From NCBI GenBank assembly GCA_937944035.1, contig CALDZQ010000347.1, forward strand, positions 1 through 7,439: a stretch of 7,439 nt of DNA, given 5' to 3'. The notes beneath the pieces are model-generated. The model worked only from the letters and a program-made list of their open reading frames with translations. It was not told the origin of the DNA and did no database searches. Positions 6,169 through 7,439 of this stretch are shown here, one piece after another; the first letter of the stretch is position 1; each line of letters begins with the position of its first letter. The translations under genes were made by a program, and so were the position numbers. This DNA comes from an uncultured Neomegalonema sp. (GTDB lineage Bacteria > Pseudomonadota > Alphaproteobacteria > Rhodobacterales > Rhodobacteraceae).

Positions 6169-6172
6169 ACAA
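6166..6172. other. Junction between unrelated GC-rich and AT-rich sequences
   Basis: Base composition changes abruptly here, from clearly GC-rich on the left to strongly AT-rich on the right. pqqA similarity, running leftwards, ends at about 6168-6170, and kdtA similarity, running rightwards, begins within the next few codons. Two genes in opposite orientation thus lose their 5' ends at one point. No inverted repeat, insertion-sequence end, tRNA or integrase is visible at the join. A chimeric contig is the simplest explanation; the exact base cannot be fixed because a few bases may be shared by both sides. Confidence 0.75.
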
Positions 6173-7291
6173 TCACTAGATATAATCCAATCCAAAAAGG
6201 AAGAACATCCCAACGCTAAGTGGATCTGGATTCATGCAGCTTCTCTAGGAGAATTTGAACAAGGCAGATATCTAATAGATCGCATTGCCATTGATTACCC
6301 TCAATATAAGATTGCACTCAGCTTCTACTCACCAAGTGGATATGCACCACGCAAGAACTATAAGAACGCTGATATGATCTTTTATATGCCTCTAGACACT
6401 AGGCATAATGCAAAAGTATTTATAGAGACTCTAACTCCTAGCCTAGCAATTTTTATTAAATATGACTTTTGGTGGAATCATCTCTATACACTTCAATCAC
6501 TATCAATACCAACAGTATTTATATCTTCTGAAATCAGACCTGAACAATACTTCATTAAAAGAAAGCTAGGTAATATTAGAAACCTGTTATCAGGTGTAGA
6601 TCACTATTACGTGCAAACACAGAATAGTGCGGATGTATTACATTCTGTAGGTATAACTAACGCTACGGTCACTGGCGATTCAAGGTTAGACAGCATCTTG
6701 CACGAAGAAGTAAAAGAGCTACCGATTCAGAAGGAGATATTAAATTGGAAAGGCAATCAGAAATGCATCATCTATGGTAGTGTACACTTATCTGATATTG
6801 ATGTTCTAAAAAGCATGCTAACGTTAGAAGCAAAACATCTAATTGTACCACATGATATAGACTTAGCTAATATTACAGCAATACAATCTCATCTTCCGAC
6901 TTCAATAGTATATAGTCAATCTGGATTACAAGGTTCTACCGTTGCAATATTGGATCAAATCGGAGTCCTGCGGCATATATACAATACCGCCGATCTTGTA
7001 TATATAGGTGGTGGTTTTGGTAAAGGCATCCATAACACTTTAGAACCTTTGGTACAGCTAGTGCCAATACTTATAGGACCCAAGTATCATAAATTTCCAG
7101 AGGCCATTGACCTTATTGCTATTGACGCTATCAGGACAATTGACATAGCTAATAAAGCGCATCAAGAAGCATCACGTATACTAGAAGACTCTAATAAGCA
7201 GAGTAAGACTACCCAACAACAGTATATATCAGCTCATAGTGGTGCTACTGACAGTGTTATCTACTCCTTAAAAAAGAATAAATGGATATAA
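6170..7291 (+). CDS. kdtA: 3-deoxy-D-manno-octulosonic acid transferase (KdtA/WaaA), Bacteroidota type, 5' truncated
   Basis: KdtA transfers Kdo from CMP-Kdo to the lipid A precursor at the inner membrane, a core step of lipopolysaccharide assembly. The 373 visible residues open with the N-terminal GT-B domain motif WIHAASLGEFEQGRYL, which includes the catalytic-base glutamate of SLGE. They continue through FYSPSGYAPRKNY, MPLDTRHNAKVF, IFIKYDFWWN and the C-terminal-domain motif YIGGGFGKGIHNTLEP near 7000-7050, then IGPKYHKFPEAID. These wordings are those of Bacteroidota homologues. Such proteins usually have about 400-420 residues; the N-terminal membrane anchor and some 45 residues are missing at the junction. 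An in-frame ATG at 6155 lies in the pqqA segment and is not a genuine start. The stop at 7289-7291 is intact. Codon use is AT-rich, unlike everything to the left. Confidence 0.9.
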   Translation, partial: QSLDIIQSKKEEHPNAKWIWIHAASLGEFEQGRYLIDRIAIDYPQYKIALSFYSPSGYAPRKNYKNADMIFYMPLDTRHNAKVFIETLTPSLAIFIKYDFWWNHLYTLQSLSIPTVFISSEIRPEQYFIKRKLGNIRNLLSGVDHYYVQTQNSADVLHSVGITNATVTGDSRLDSILHEEVKELPIQKEILNWKGNQKCIIYGSVHLSDIDVLKSMLTLEAKHLIVPHDIDLANITAIQSHLPTSIVYSQSGLQGSTVAILDQIGVLRHIYNTADLVYIGGGFGKGIHNTLEPLVQLVPILIGPKYHKFPEAIDLIAIDAIRTIDIANKAHQEASRILEDSNKQSKTTQQQYISAHSGATDSVIYSLKKNKWI

Positions 7292-7322
7292 ATTTTATAA
7301 ATATATGATGTTCGAGAAGACA

Positions 7323-7351
7323 TTTGAATAACGTAAAATTTCTTACATTTA
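7323..7351 (+). promoter_or_regulatory. Possible Bacteroidota-type promoter
   Basis: TTTG at 7323-7326 and TACATTTA at 7344-7351, separated by 17 bases, match the Bacteroidota sigma factor consensus (TTTG, about 17-23 bases, TAnnTTTG) except for the last base. It lies in the AT-rich spacer after kdtA and points at the ATG at 7409. In DNA this AT-rich such matches arise easily by chance. Confidence 0.35.
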
Positions 7352-7408
7352 TCTCACTTTTTAAGTACTAATACTATTCATCGGTCAAAATCAATTAAAC
7401 ATTTTATT

Positions 7409-7439
7409 ATGAAAAAAACTTATACACATTTTTTTAAAG
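7409..7439 (+). CDS. Start of an unidentified gene, cut by the window end
   Basis: ATG at 7409 is followed by nine sense codons giving MKKTYTHFFK before the sequence ends. A lysine-rich start like this is common at signal peptides of exported Bacteroidota proteins, but too little remains to name a function. There is no Shine-Dalgarno sequence, only the A/T-rich leader usual in that phylum, and a candidate promoter lies about 58 bases upstream. The spacer 7292-7408 shows no other gene and no clear terminator hairpin for kdtA. Confidence 0.35.
   Translation, partial: MKKTYTHFFK

Noticed and set aside
6155..6169. ATG at 6155 as a start for kdtA
   Set aside because: These codons belong to the pqqA sequence on the other strand; the kdtA homology begins after the junction, and the protein would lack its membrane anchor.
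6118..7291. Natural insertion or horizontal transfer joining kdtA to the pqq operon
   Set aside because: No transposase, terminal repeat, target duplication, tRNA or integrase is seen, and both genes are broken at one point in opposite orientation, which fits a chimeric contig better.

Overview
The window joins two pieces of DNA that look nothing alike. Positions 1 to about 6170 are GC-rich. They carry eight genes in one direction on the minus strand, with overlapping or closely spaced ends, good Shine-Dalgarno sequences and proteins of alphaproteobacterial appearance (an inference from protein style and composition). From about 6170 to 7439 the DNA is AT-rich and carries a plus-strand kdtA/waaA gene of Bacteroidota type, a Bacteroidota-like promoter and the first codons of another gene. 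The change of composition falls inside two genes at once: pqqA is cut at its 5' part and kdtA at its 5' part. I read this as a chimeric contig (assembly or amplification artefact) rather than a natural locus.

Read along the minus strand, the GC-rich piece starts with the last 16 codons of pqqA, the precursor peptide of pyrroloquinoline quinone (PQQ). A strong intrinsic terminator or attenuator follows, then pqqC, pqqD and pqqE. There is no pqqB between pqqA and pqqC. The pqqC-pqqD and pqqD-pqqE spacers each hold a pair of inverted, internally palindromic repeats of one family.

pqqE overlaps by ATGA with an ABC transporter of NitT/TauT/SsuABC type: a periplasmic binding protein, a permease and a short ATPase, all overlapping. 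The last gene is a membrane di-iron hydroxylase of the AlkB (alkane 1-monooxygenase) family. Eight of the nine expected histidine ligands are present and the ninth is a tyrosine.

A plausible joint role is cofactor supply plus oxidation. PqqA/C/D/E make PQQ for periplasmic quinoprotein dehydrogenases, and the AlkB-like enzyme could produce alcohols that such dehydrogenases oxidise. The transporter, tied to pqqE by translational coupling, would import or export an unknown small molecule linked to this metabolism. No quinoprotein dehydrogenase lies in the window, so this link is inference. The AT-rich piece belongs to lipopolysaccharide (Kdo) biosynthesis in a different organism and has no functional connection to the rest.
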